From Rhizophlyctis rosea (lineage: Eukaryota; Chytridiomycota; Chytridiomycetes; Rhizophlyctidales; Rhizophlyctidaceae): a DNA stretch of 64,000 bases. Location of the stretch: assembly GCA_027596075.1 (NCBI GenBank), contig JADGJC010000082.1:79494-143493 (forward strand), read 5' to 3'. Under the pieces are notes generated by a model. It was not told the origin of the DNA, searched no databases, and saw only the letters and a list, made by a program, of their open reading frames with translations. Position 1 is the first letter of the stretch; every line of letters starts with the position of its first letter. Made by a program: the position numbers and the translations under genes. Shown one piece after another: positions 52,404 through 63,686 of the stretch.

Positions 52404-55400
52404 ATGTCTGAACCTCCACCGGCGAAGCGGGTGAAGCTTGTGGACGCTGGCTCACAAGATACGGAGCTTTCAGCTGTGGAGCAGAAAACACCGAAAGCTG
52501 ACGAAAGTGGACAGCTTGACGATACTACAGCTGTAAAGCGAGCAAAGGCAGAGGATGACGAAGCGCAAAAGGCTGACGATGTTACACCTGCCAAACGCGC
52601 AAAGTTGGAGGGTGACGAAGGGCAAGGTGCGAGTGACACGGCAACGTCTCGTCCTGCTCCACCCGTGAACAGTGGATCCGCCGAAACACCATCTGCAGTT
52701 CCTCGGAAATCCGTCACCATATCTACAGAGGCAGACGCTGGTATCTACGCCTACGTCTCTGCAGACCTTCCCGGCTTTTCTGGAACAATTAAACATAGGT
52801 GAATTTTGACCAGAGTACTCAGCGTACGTTGAATAGGCTTCTGATCATAATCCTTGTTGCGTTCATGAATCACTAGAATGGAGGATTTTCTGGTTCATGA
52901 AGTTGATTTGAGTGGAAACATCGTTCATCTAAAGTCAAAAGAACTGCCGGAGACACCGGTCGAAGAAGAGCCGAGTGATGCACCTCCACCGCCTGATGTG
53001 AGTTGAAGTCATGAGTAGGCTTTCTCGATGCTAGATTAGGGCACATATGGTTCACAAGAGAACTTCTGTAACTAAATATAATCATAGACACCATCATTGG
53101 ATGCATTCTGGGACAAACTGACTGAGCTTGAAGGAGAAGAGTTTGTCAGCAAGCTCAAGGCCATGGTTGAGACGAAGAATGACCCCCCCGTGGAGCTTGT
53201 CACATCGGTACTTATCAAGAGCGCTTACATGTTTCAAATTGCAGTGAAAGTCGAGCAAAGCATTCGCTCATTTTCCAATGTATCTCCTTTGACAGCGTGT
53301 GGAAAGCAAACCTGATCGCACCATTCTGCACAAAGCTGTAAAACACCATTTCAAAGATTTTATGGCCACTGACACTCGAGATGGTGCTTGTGTAGTGTTC
53401 CGGGGCGCACGGCCAGAAGATAAGCATGGTAGATTCGGTAGGCATTATGGACGTGTCTTTGCGGGGCCAGGTCATAGATGGCTGATGAAGATCATTTGAT
53501 GCAGCACGGAAAAAGCGGGGAAATGCTCCACCACCACCAGTTTGGAAGCAAACAGGGGATTTCTGCGAGTTCACGATGTACAAGGAGAACAAAGATTCAA
53601 TGGAAGCTATCGCTTTGATTGCGAAATTGATCAGGTTGGGATGTCATAGTGTGCTTCTTCGGGCCGAAGCACAAATAGCTCATCTTCAATCGCAGATCGA
53701 CTACCAAAACCTTCACTTTTGCAGGAACAAAGGACAAGAGAGCCATCACAGTCCAACGTGTCAGCGCCTATCGCGTTCCGATGGGGACTTTGGCTGGATT
53801 GAACAAAACGTTGCGGGGCATTGCGCTCGGAGACTGGAAGTACGTCCAAACTCTGGAGCAAGAAGATGGATTCGTTGGATCGCCAACATTGACCATAACC
53901 ATCACAGATACACCAGCGAACGGCTCCAACTAGGAGATCTGAGTGGTAACCATTTCGTTATAACATTGCGGTAAGTTGTGTGGTGCCAGACTCATGACGA
54001 CAAACGGCAATTCTTGACTGTTGTCTATATGAACAGCGACGTCAAAGCAACATCCGAAGAGTCGATCCATAAATCTCTTGAATCGTTGCGCGACAACGGT
54101 TTCATCAACTACTACGGTATGCAACGATTCGGAACACGGTCCGTTCCAACGCACGCTGTGGGAATAGAGATGTTGAATGGTCGATTTAAGGAAGCTGTTG
54201 AGTTGATCATGGCGCCGAAGAATGAAGGTGCGTCATGGACATGGCGACAGTTTGCGAGAAACCTCACGACATATTGACGAGATTGCTCGAAATGCAGAGC
54301 GGACAGATTTTAACGACGCCCGTCTGCACTGGCAAGAACATAAGGATGCGAACAAAGCGTTGGAATTGTTCCCACGCCAGTGCCATGCGGAGCGATCCAT
54401 ATTGACTTTCTTCTCCAAGACTGGTCGGCAGACTGATTATTATGGAGCATTGGAGGCGGCAAGTAACTCAAGAAGATGCAATTGGGTGCTGGTGTCAACG
54501 GTCAACTAATTACCAAAAATAGATTGCTCGCAACATGCGATTAATGTACGTCCACGCTTACCAAAGCTACGTCTGGAACTCCATGGCAAGCGAGCGCATC
54601 AAAATGTATCCGTTACACCCTGTTGTCGGTGACCTTGTCGACACCTCTGGCGCAGCGGAAGCAATGTCTGTGGACGAAGATGGAGATGAAACTGCCGCCA
54701 AGCCTGATAAAAACTCCGCCATCATCTTGCTTGAGGATGAGGAGCAAGCAAAGAAGTATTCAATGGAGGACGTGGTGTTGCCGTTGCCGGGGTATGGGGT
54801 GATATACCCGAAGAACGATATTGGGAAGAAGTATGTGGAGGTCATGGCGAAGGATGGGCTGGATCCTCATAATATGCAGCGAAAGCATAAGTGAGTACTT
54901 TGTGAGGTCATGTGAGTGCTCAAGTTGAAAATCTGAACATTTATTTGTGACAGGACGTCAAACCTCAGCGGCGGATACAGGAAGGTCATAAGCAAGCCGG
55001 GCAATGTCCAATGGTATGTTGAACCCCACTCTCTCCTTTGAATTCTCCTAATCCACGGTCCCCTTCCTCTGCAGGAAATTCTACCGCTACAACAATCCCC
55101 ACATCCCGCTTTCCCAAACAGATCTTGACCGTTTGCGAAGCGCATCAGAGCCAGAGTCAATACCAGGTGCGCCATCATCTGACCCTAGGTCGCCAAGCTG
55201 ATTCTGCAGCGCTAAATTTCTTCTCAGATGGCGAGCATCTGGCGGTAGTGCTGGAACTCACTCTCGGACAATCCCAGTACGCGACCATGGCGCTGCGGGA
55301 AGTGATGAAGATGGAAACGACACAAGCGGTGCATCAACAGCGAGCGAACCAAAGTGATCTGAAACGGAAAGCTCAGTCGGAAGCTTCATCGGAATCTCCA

Positions 55401-55463
55401 GTGGGGAAGACACAGGGGTTGACAGTGAGAGTGAAGGAAAAGGCGGATACTGTTCAGAAATAG
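52404..55463 (+). CDS. PUS7: tRNA/mRNA pseudouridine synthase PUS7 (TruD family)
   Basis: This enzyme isomerises U to pseudouridine in tRNA, U2 snRNA, 5S rRNA and mRNA. It starts at the ATG at 52404 (MSEPPPAKRVKLVDAG). The N-terminal 100 residues hold repeated AKRAKLE-type basic elements (nuclear signals). The catalytic region follows: ADLPGFSGTIKHR, MEDFLVHEVDLSG, HKAVKHHF, KKRGNAPPPPVWKQT, then GTKDKRAITVQRVSAYRV with the catalytic Asp. The TRUD domain has GFINYYGMQRFGTRSVPTH and LMYVHAYQSYVWNSMASERI, and the terminal block reads YATMALREVMK. About ten exons have introns of 55-75 nt (for example about 55168-55227). It ends KEKADTVQK at 55463. Length and motif order are normal. Confidence 0.95.
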
Positions 55464-55538
55464 TGGGCTTATCTTATTACATTACATGGTTCACGTCGCC
55501 GAAACCTTCGGCACCAGTACATGCACTAATGGTGGACG

Positions 55539-56819
55539 CTAAGGATCGAAAAAGCCTGCTTCCCTCATCCACCTTTCATCATCCATGCGTAGTTTTATCA
55601 GGTCCCTTTCATAAGCCCGAAAGTCCTCTTCGTATTCTCTGACTGTATCCAAGTATGCATCGACGTCCGCAGTGGGCGGATACTTCGCCATTGGTGATGT
55701 TGTCGGAGGCTGCAATATCACATTAATGTAAATGATCATCACGATCGCAACATTCCCACTCACGTGGCGCCAGTATGGCCGCGGCTTTGCTTTTCCCTTC
55801 TTCTTTATTGTTACATATTTCTGAAACTCGCACAGGGCGTGCTCAATATCTGTTGGGGCGCGTCAGCTTCCAGTTACCATGCGGATTCCACTCCACCCTT
55901 GATTAGCCAGAACTCCTGTACACTCACCTAAAGGCCGTAGGTTACCAAAGCCACTGCCTAACAGTTCATCTTCCAACCCTACATTTGCAGTGTCCCATTG
56001 CTGACGGGTCCGCTCTCGTTCTTGCAGCTCTAGGTTGACTTCAGCTGTCAAATATATCACCATATTTTCTGATTCGGGAATGTCGCCGCCGGCCATATCC
56101 ATTCCCAGGAGATACCGTAACCCTACAACATGGAATCAGCCAACCTTCGCTGCAATGCAGAAATCAGCAACTTCACCTTTGATTGCACCAGGGCCCAAAT
56201 CCACATGGCCGGGATCAAACTGGGCAGCTCCGTACATGACTGCATCAAGGTATGCCTGATAGGCATGGAATTTGCCCACCAGCTGGAGCTCCACCAGTGC
56301 CCTTGCGACATCACGCTGGGTGGGCAGCTGCCCATTATGAGGCCACAGATCCCTATTCCAAGCTTGTGCAGCATGCCAGTTGTCTTGCATTTTGCGTTTG
56401 AATAATTTCTTCTCAACTGAGGAGGTAAACGCTTTTGTCCGCCATTTTGTTTCTGTCTTCTCCCACTCAGAGAGGTTTTCCATAGCAACCTTCGGGTCTG
56501 TCACATACCCAAGCTCACGGTTGAAGGGGGCGTTGGACACATGCCGGTGGAACATGACACCCCGGTGGAACATGACATTCCATAGGAAGTGGGGGTCTTT
56601 AAAAGGGTTTGCGGTGGCGAATATCTCTGTCGCTAGGATTTTGGAGGTGCGGTCGTCTTCTCGTCGGATACAACAGAAGTGATAGTGATGGAGAATATGG
56701 TTGGGGGTCCATGGTGAAGGGTGACCCAGCGAGCGCTTCAACTCGATGCGTTTGCGGTCTTCCAGGTAGGTGCAAAATTCTTGAAGGCGGTCGGCCTCCA
56801 AGGACGACATGTTGGTCAT
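55539..56819 (-). CDS. HMUDK / aGPT-Pplase-type helical protein (phage hypermodified-thymine enzyme family)
   Basis: It starts at the ATG at 56819 (MTNMSSLEADRLQEFC). Exon 1 runs to about 56178 and shows the family core: ERKRIELKR-like DRKRIELKRSLGHPSPWTPNHILHHYHFCCIRREDDRTSKIL (given here as family pattern W-T-x-x-x-I-L-x-x-Y-x-F-x-x-x-x-R-E-D-D-R). It then has HNGQLPTQRDVARALVELQ and DLGPGAIKG. Exon 2 has LRYLLGMD and a helix rich in Glu/Arg. Exon 3 has DIEHALCEFQKYVTIKKKGKAKPRPYWRH, matching the family EHxLCEFxKY signature. The last exon is acidic and stops at 55539. In phages such proteins phosphorylate hydroxymethyl-dU or make hypermodified thymine. The fungal substrate is unknown. Confidence 0.72.
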
Positions 56820-57669
56820 TGAATTCACTGGCGGTCGGAGCGCTTAGGTATTCTCTGGTGCACTTTACACGTTGTTCTAATGTACTTTGTGAGGTAGGCA
56901 TAAGAAGAGGGCAAGAGTGCTTAATGTACGATAGTCAGGCGGTGGAATTACCAGTTGTGTATATCGAGTATGCAAATCGTCCAGAGCAGGAAGCCTTCGG
57001 CCCGAGTGAATTGCGGTGGTCTGAGTCAGAGTTTCACGCTGTCGGCTGAACTGTAGCCATCGTCCGGTTTCGTTCTATACCCCGTAACGTCCGCGCTTCC
57101 ACTTCAAGCTGTTCTCAAACTCTTCGAAATGTGTTGGGTTCTTGACCGGCGAAGAAAGGACGTCCGCAGCAACTGTAGGTACGCAGCAGCAGGCACCCTG
57201 AAAAGTGACAACCCAGACCCCAGCTCAGGCAGCCGTCCCACACGGTCCCACCACACACACGACAGCCTCCAGCATCAACACTTCCACCCAGACTTTTGCA
57301 AGCATCTTTTTTCCGCCAAACGGGCATCGAACTATCTTCACCTCCGCTCAAGTTTGGAACTCCTTGAACATCAATGAGGGCTGTTTGTTGAGAGTACATA
57401 ATGAGCCATACCCAGAAAGAATGGGTAATTAAAACTCATCTTCCAAATACCGGTACCTTTACTGACCGGCAGTGAGAACGACGGAGGCACCCAAATTGGT
57501 CTCTCTTTGGTTCATTTCCCCGACACATAACAGAGCCGGGTTATCATAATACACACTCTATCAACCATGTTTACTTCTGATACTTTCGAGTTCAGAGACG
57601 GCGGTCATTTTAACAACCTTCCCAACAACAACGCGTTCTTTCGCGCATGGAATGTATTGCAGCTTACTC
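56820..57669. other. Intergenic, possible short + strand coding frame
   Basis: A + frame from about 57208 to 57432 (SINTSTQTFASIFF, IFTSAQVWNSLNI) has coding-like composition, but no start or splice partner was confirmed. Nothing else was recognised. Confidence 0.35.
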
Positions 57670-58495
57670 CTAGCCAGTGTTCTGAGCTACGAAAAACTGG
57701 GCACCCACTCCCTGCAGATCATTGGCCTCTACAAAATGTGGAACGTCAAATCCCCCCAATTGGTCGTCGATCCCCATCAAGGCAGCTGGCTGAATGACAC
57801 CAGGTTGGCGCAAAAGAAGGAAAGTGTATCGATGGAGCCCAGAGTTTTCCGCCGGTGCCGGTCCAAAGTATGGAGTAATCACGTCGCCCGTGTTGATATC
57901 GCCGTCTGAACAATGAACAATGTCATCATCATCATGTTGCTGGTCATGTAGCAGTGCGTAGCGCGTCCTCAGCGATGGAACTCACCACGAATGTTTATCA
58001 CTGCCCAATGCCTGAAAGAGCGCAAAACAGGATTCGCTCTCGAGGGAGCATCTACCGGGGTTGCGGGTTTGCAAGAGGTGTGCTTACATTTGTTTATCTG
58101 CACATACCTGGATCCACCATCAGCAATGTGAATATGCCGTCTTCGTCGGCTTGGACTGTGACACCAGGCTGCTGTTGCGTTCCTAATCGTGGGGAGTCAT
58201 CAGCTAGTGAAACAAAACGAGGCAAAAAGGCAAGCATCAACAGACCTGCCAAAGTAAACTCATTGCCAAAGTCCACTGCTCCGGCCGGGTAATGGACATT
58301 CAGATTGATGGAAAGGTCAAAGGCGGGGATGACTGCGATCGAGCGATGGTTACATGTGCACCTGTAACGACCAACGTGGTTTAACGGACCATCATCAAAA
58401 ATGGCGTTTCTGCGCAATGCATCTGCTCCATTGTCGACACCTTGGGCGACCATACCAAGCACAGTCATGAGGGAAAAAAAGATCGAGGCCCGCAT
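57670..58495 (-). CDS. Secreted phosphatidylethanolamine-binding protein (PEBP family)
   Basis: It starts at the ATG at 58495 with a signal peptide (MRASIFFSLMTVLGMVAQG). The PEBP core follows: LSINLNVHYPAGAVDFGNEFTL, VQADEDGIFTLLMVDPGM with the family DPD-like VDPG loop, CIHWAVINIRG, and the second ligand loop ITPYFGPAPAENSGLHRYTFLLLRQPG. The C-terminal helix ends GAQFFVAQNTG at 57670. PEBP proteins bind phospholipid head groups or inhibit proteases and kinases; TFS1 of yeast is a carboxypeptidase Y inhibitor. A secreted form in a fungus suggests a wall or extracellular role, which is inference. At least three exons; the intron after HWAVINIRG fits the phase. Confidence 0.85.
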
Positions 58496-58895
58496 GGCGA
58501 CAAGAGGAGTGGCCGCTGATATCCCCACAACTCCCCCCTTTTATTATTGAATTTGTGCTCTTCCGAAACTTTCACATTCAAAACACTGTGAGTGAGACAC
58601 AGAACCACAAGTCCCACGCTCGCCGATCGCCCACTGCGAACGTGAGACTTGATACCAGATTCGAACCACGTCAAATCTGGAACACATTTAACGGTACAAT
58701 ACATCTATATTACTAAACCCTCTTGATTCTCGCTCAAATTGCAATTTAGATACAGAAAGTGTGTGGTATTCCCAATCCCGAAGCCAAGTCTACAGCTTCC
58801 CTGCAACCGATGCTTGCCACAAATAGCCCGCAAAGACTGCAGGGAGCCATCTCGAAACCCCACGACCCAAAGACGTACCCATCCGGGTATAACCA
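58496..58895. promoter_or_regulatory. PEBP promoter side / cyclin 3' flank
   Basis: AATAAAAGGGG on the minus strand at about 58540-58550 may be a TATA-like element for the PEBP gene. No coding frame was seen. Confidence 0.4.
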
Positions 58896-60234
58896 TCAAC
58901 GAACCTTAGTTCGCTTGCAACCCGAGGACGCCCATGAAAATCCATCGCTGCAACCCTCCGCCGACCTCTTTTGTCCAACACCCTTGGGCGAGAGCTCCGG
59001 GCTGGGAAGCATGCTACAAAACTCCGCCATCCCAACCTGTTCACAAAGAGCTTCCATCCGTATATAAGGCTCATTGATATCGCACACGCCGCCGGTCGGT
59101 TCCGGGAATGCATCAACATCACTCCCATCCGTCAAAGCGGGACTCGGAAGGTGCGTTGGCCCCAAAGAACCAGCACCCTCAAAGGCCCGCTGTGAGTCTG
59201 ACTTTTCCGTCAGAAGATGCGTCGCGTGAACACCTCCCAAACCCACCACCTTCGGCTCGCCCACCCTTTCCGTCCCCAACCCCAGCCGAGTTTCACTACC
59301 ACCCAGACCCCCGCACGCTTTACGAAGCAATACCGTACTCCAACTGACAAAAGTGCGGTTGCTGACATACAACTCGTACTTCACCCCTTTCAGAAATTCC
59401 CTTTCATTTGAATTCACCTCTTTCAATGGGAGACCCGAAATTTTCGCCCAGGCGTGGTTGGAGTAATTGCGGTCCTGAAGGTATTTGGCGGCGACGATCA
59501 AAGCTGCGAGAAACATGCGACGACCGCAGAGGGAGGGATGTGGGGACGATGATGACTGTGGCACGGAGGAGGTGGACGGATCACTTGGGCAAACAAACGG
59601 TACCAAACACTTTCGCAACCGAACTAAATAGAGCAACGCCAATTGCAAAGTGGAGAAAGAGGTTTTGGAGCGCCTGAGGATCTCTTGGATGAAGCGTCGA
59701 AGCGGGAGAAGACGAGAACCAGCAGAATACGAATGATGCGGCCAAATGGATTCAATGATGGATGCGGTGGTATCTGTCAAACCCAAAAACGTTGAGTCGT
59801 GCACCTTTGATACTCATGATGGCGGGCGAATTCCCCCTGAAGACTTTGTGCCCAATACTAGAAAATTTGATTTCTGTTCAAACCCACCTACTAGGCTCTC
59901 AACGAAATCTGCCTTCCGTGAATTCACATTCAGCCTGTCATAACAGGGAGCTGAAAAGACGTGTCAAGATACCGGATCTCAAAAAGACTGAAGCAAAAAA
60001 CTTACTAGCGGATCCGTTGCCGGTCTGAGCAGCTGGAGGATCGTGACAAATGTCATTCTTCGTTGTTTCGAAACTGCAAGTTGGTGCAATAGTTTGATGG
60101 ATCGATAAAGATGTTGAGAGGGACTTCTTCGATGTTTCGAGACTTTGCGGAAGACCTTCAGGGCACCACCAAGTTGATAATGGGGATGGAGTGGTGAATG
60201 CCACTGAAGATGGGTTTGCAATGTCAAGGGACAT
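58896..60234 (-). CDS. Pho80/Pcl-type cyclin
   Basis: It starts at the ATG at 60234 (MSLDIANPSSVAFTTPS). Exon 1 ends at 60006 in phase 1, and the next exon (about 59949-59857) reads TPCYDRLNVNSRKADFVESLV. The last exon begins DTTASIIESIWPHHS and stops at 58896. The cyclin box reads LLPLRRFIQEILRRSKTSFSTLQLALLYLVRLRK, then RRMFLAALIVAAKYLQDRNYSNHAWAKISGLPLKEVNSNEREFLKGVKYELYV, with the family's conserved AAKYLQDRNYSN block. Such cyclins pair with Pho85/Cdk5-like kinases in phosphate, glycogen and polarity control. The C-terminal 130 residues are disordered with a Lys/Arg tail. Exon phases agree at both joins. Confidence 0.88.
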
Positions 60235-61222
60235 CGGGGATTGTAAAACACTGTACAAAACGCAGTGCAGGAAAAACAAAACGATCAATGCTCGCGTGTT
60301 TTGACCGTTCGCGGATTGGACCAAAGTTCGTTTGCTGAAAGATGCCACAAGGGGGGGAAGAGGGGGCGCGAAGGCGAAGCCCTCAAATCCGGCCCATGGT
60401 GGCGAACAGGGTAACAGGAGAAGATTGAGACATGGTAACGACAAAAAAAGTGCTGTTCACAGCAAAGTTAACTGGAAAGTCCTATATGAACTACGCACAA
60501 AAGTCAGCATGGTGTGTCGCGCACGTTACACTCTCCCGGCGCACGGAATGCAGTTCAAGCCGGACTTCAAAATCGCAAGGACCGTTGCTGCCCGACTATC
60601 TGAGGGTATGTTTTGGCTTACCTTTTCTAAGTGAGAGGTGGTCCCTTTGAAACACCAAATGGTATAGATAGCTGTTTCGTGTCTCCAACCGACTCAAAGG
60701 CGTCGAAACAGCAAGAAAGTCGAAGGGTGGATCCTCCACGAAAGTATAGGCAGGGGCGAGAAAGAAAGAACGCAGTGGAGAGGGATGTAACAATTGGGTT
60801 ACGGTGCAAGTGGCACCAACACCATCAACAAAAACCGACGCCCCACAAACTAGCAGGGATTCAGTCAATGAACAGACAAAGACGAGTGTTGAGTGAGGTG
60901 GATGTATTTGAGGAATTTGGAATGACGAAGGAGGTAGGTGTGTATGACGCAAGCCCGAGCAGTTGAAGAATATGGTTGACGTTCTAGTTACTGCAACATG
61001 ATGATCAAAAGGATGAAGTGTGTCAGGGAAAGTGAGTGTTCCCCCTTGACCCAAAGGTGGTGCAGCGGCTTGGGCTGTTGGCAGTGGTGGGTGTTGAAGA
61101 GTCACGCAGGAATCGGGCAGGATTTGCAGGGTGTCCGTGTCACTCACCTCGATGCGACCAGTGAGTCAGAGTCCCACCGTCACCCACCCATGAAGTGGGT
61201 GACTCAGTGCATTGGGTGAGTG

Positions 61223-61260
61223 TGGCACGGTGGCACGGTGGCTCTGTGGCACGGCGGCAC
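61223..61260 (+). repeat. Short GTGGCACGG repeat
   Basis: GTGGCACGGTGGCACGGTGGCTCTGTGGCACGGCGGCAC-like sequence: four imperfect 9-11-bp copies in direct order. Confidence 0.6.
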
Positions 61261-61978
61261 AATTGGATTCAGTCTGCTGATCAGTGGCCCCAGTTGTGCT
61301 GTGCCCCTCCGCTCCGGGTGGCAAAGTCAGTGAAGTCCCAAACGCTCTTGCTGGGCTTCCCAGACCACGTATCTCTCTCCACATATGTGAATCTCAACAA
61401 ATCTTCTTCATTTGAATTGTCCTAACAGCTAATAGACATCAAAGCATGGTCGTCATCACGATGTGGAACCAACAAGTGCAAACAGAGAGAATTGTGGGAA
61501 GGATGCTGCACAAACATATCATTGAAACATATCATTGCCAAGTCTGCCAGCAACACATAAGCCACAGGCAACTTTTTGCACTCCCTGTCACAGCAGGTAA
61601 GACCGAATATTGAGTCAGTAAGACCACACTCAACATGCAATGTGCTAGGAATCCTGGCTCCAGCTATCAAAAAAGACCTGGATTAGTTTTGCCAAAGATC
61701 ACCTCAACTTATATCATCTTTCAAATACGGAGACATTTGACAAATTTGAATAAACGCGGACTAATTACCATAGATTGACCAATAATGATCAATGTCATTG
61801 CCTTGACAAAGCCTCTGATGACCACCACTTTCACCGATCCAATGTAACACTCTTGTGCGGGGAAGCGCTAGCTACTGAGTGTTAACTAATAAAAAGTATT
61901 GCCCTCGCATCCAGTGGGCGTCTGGACACTATACTGCCGTGTAATAGATAGAAAAGTACTAACTGGAGAGAGAAGGAG

Positions 61979-62029
61979 ATCTCTGAGATGTGGGGAATTG
62001 AAAGTCCTCACGGGCTCTATCTCAGAGAT
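61979..62029. repeat. Perfect 11-bp inverted repeat (hairpin)
   Basis: ATCTCTGAGAT (61979-61989) and ATCTCAGAGAT (62019-62029) are exact reverse complements around a 29-base loop. It could be a small fold-back element or a cruciform site. Confidence 0.6.
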
Positions 62030-63206
62030 GTAAGAAAATTGCAAAATAGGGAAGCCTTACTCACCCGCGCAAGCACGTAACACTGGCTTGTTGCCGACCA
62101 GCCAAAAATGCTGCAACTTCAATGGGTCATATCTCGACCCTGGAGCAAATGGGGACCACGCGCCCCATGCCATTTGGAATCCTAGCTGGAGGGCTCCATT
62201 TGATATTTATGGCCTAGTAAAGCTTAATTATTCTGGGGGCGTGGCGCCCGTTTCGGTCCGGCTACTTTGTAGTAAGGTGGCGATGCGCCACAGTTGATAA
62301 CCCAGCCAAAACAAGTAGACCCTACTAGGTAGCATGTGTCAAACGTAGAGCGTGAGCGAGGCTACGCTACAGTATGTCTCCCATCGATGACATTTGCTCC
62401 TAGCCGAAGTTTTGGATGTAGCAAAGTAACTAACCCGTCACACTCACCTCAGATTTTGCTTCATGCGTTGCGCATAAGAGAATCTCAAGGCAAGGTTTGG
62501 CACTTTGTGCGCCATCCAAGCATCCCACCGTGCGTGAGCTTTGAGATTGCAAGAGAAAGTGAGGAAGGAGTGATTGGGTGCAGCTACTCTGTCTTCCGGC
62601 GACCGCTACTCAGTCTTCCGCGAGCATGGTTGAATCTTCTGCTACACTTGCCGCGACAGGCAACCAAAGCATATGTCTGTTGGACATACTCTGTACCGCA
62701 CTTCTGCTGCCCAGTAGCAGAAGGGGACGCCGTTGCGGCGAGTTGAGAGAACAAGCACCGTTGTTCGAGTGAATGGTTGCAGCAATCAAACAAAAGCAGT
62801 GTGTGTGACGTTTGAGCCAGAGTGAGCGTGATGTGTGTGTATAAGCAGAGAAATAACAGAACATCAACTGATGTTGTGTAGATGGCAACTGCAAGTTGTT
62901 GCAACAACTTGGCGCTCAACTTGTTATAGGGAGGGAGCGAACCTCACACAAGCCTTAAGAACTCCATACTTCGAATTCCCATATCAAGTCACCAACTTGA
63001 TAAACATTCAGCTCAACCGCCTTATGAGTTGATATCCAAACAAGCTTAGGGGTACGCCCGTACACTTAAAAGGTTGCTCTCGTGCTCTGAACAATGTGTA
63101 GAGAGTGTCAGGAGGAGCACACGTCGCTTCTTGGTAGCATGGGTTAACAGCCGACAGTCCCGGTCGGGATGCAGGAGGGTACCGGTCGATTAGGTAAGCG
63201 GAGGTG

Positions 63207-63539
63207 TCAGTCCCTCCTCCTTTTGCCAGTAGTGGATTTCCCTGCCCCGTCAGCCTTTCTCTTGCTTGCAAGCGTTGGAGGTTTGGGTTCTCCGTTGGCT
63301 GTGACCCATGCCTCATAGGCTTGGGAGTGTTCAACCTTGCTGAGATGTCTCCAAGTACACTCATCCATCGGATAGTGCGCCCATTTGATTAAGTATTGTG
63401 GTTGGCGATGCGATAGCTGGTGATACACAATACGTTTAATGAGAAAACAACGTTCTCCGTTGGTGATGATGGGGTCAGGAGGGCCAGTGTCATCGCGATG
63501 CGTGGAACGGCCTATGTTGCGTGAGCGAAGGCCGAACAA
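63207..63539 (-). mobile_element. Chromodomain fragment, probably of a Ty3/gypsy chromovirus integrase
   Basis: The frame ends at 63207 in a basic tail (KSTTGKRRRD). It contains a chromodomain-like segment: ERCFLIKRIVYHQLSHRQPQYLIKWAHYPMDECTW, matching the yxVExIlxhR...YLVKWkGYp...TWEP pattern. Chromovirus integrases end in this way shortly before the 3' LTR. No reverse transcriptase or integrase core is visible in the window, so this is a fragment, or the end of a domesticated cellular chromodomain gene. It is on the same strand as the next ORF. Confidence 0.55.
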
Positions 63540-63686
63540 TAAGTCAGAAACGATTCGAAACTAAGTGAGAAGTGACAAAAGAGCCAAAGGCTAGAGGTGG
63601 ACTTCTGTATATTCATTCGGCATAACAAGACAAGGGGAAGTCTCGTCAGCGATCGGGTTATAGTACAAAGTCCAAACGTCTCTATC

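Larger units (their letters stand above)
60235..63206. other. Gene-poor, repeat-like 3-kb stretch
   Basis: No protein gene is assigned. A minus ORF at 60596-61147 (183 codons) lacks a domain and is probably spurious. Features seen: short GTGGCACGG-type repeats at 61223-61260, an inverted repeat at 61979-62029, and two 20-bp copies of GCTACTCTGTCTTCCGGCGA-like sequence at about 62583-62625. The stretch just left of the chromodomain ORF may be a degenerate retroelement end. Confidence 0.4.

Noticed and set aside
60596..61147. Minus ORF of 183 codons
   Set aside because: No domain, no splice or promoter context, and a competing + strand frame over the same bases. The composition looks non-coding.
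61200..61260. Possible CRISPR-like or regulatory array
   Set aside because: The units are imperfect, only about 10 bp long and without spacers. It is a simple repeat in a eukaryotic genome.
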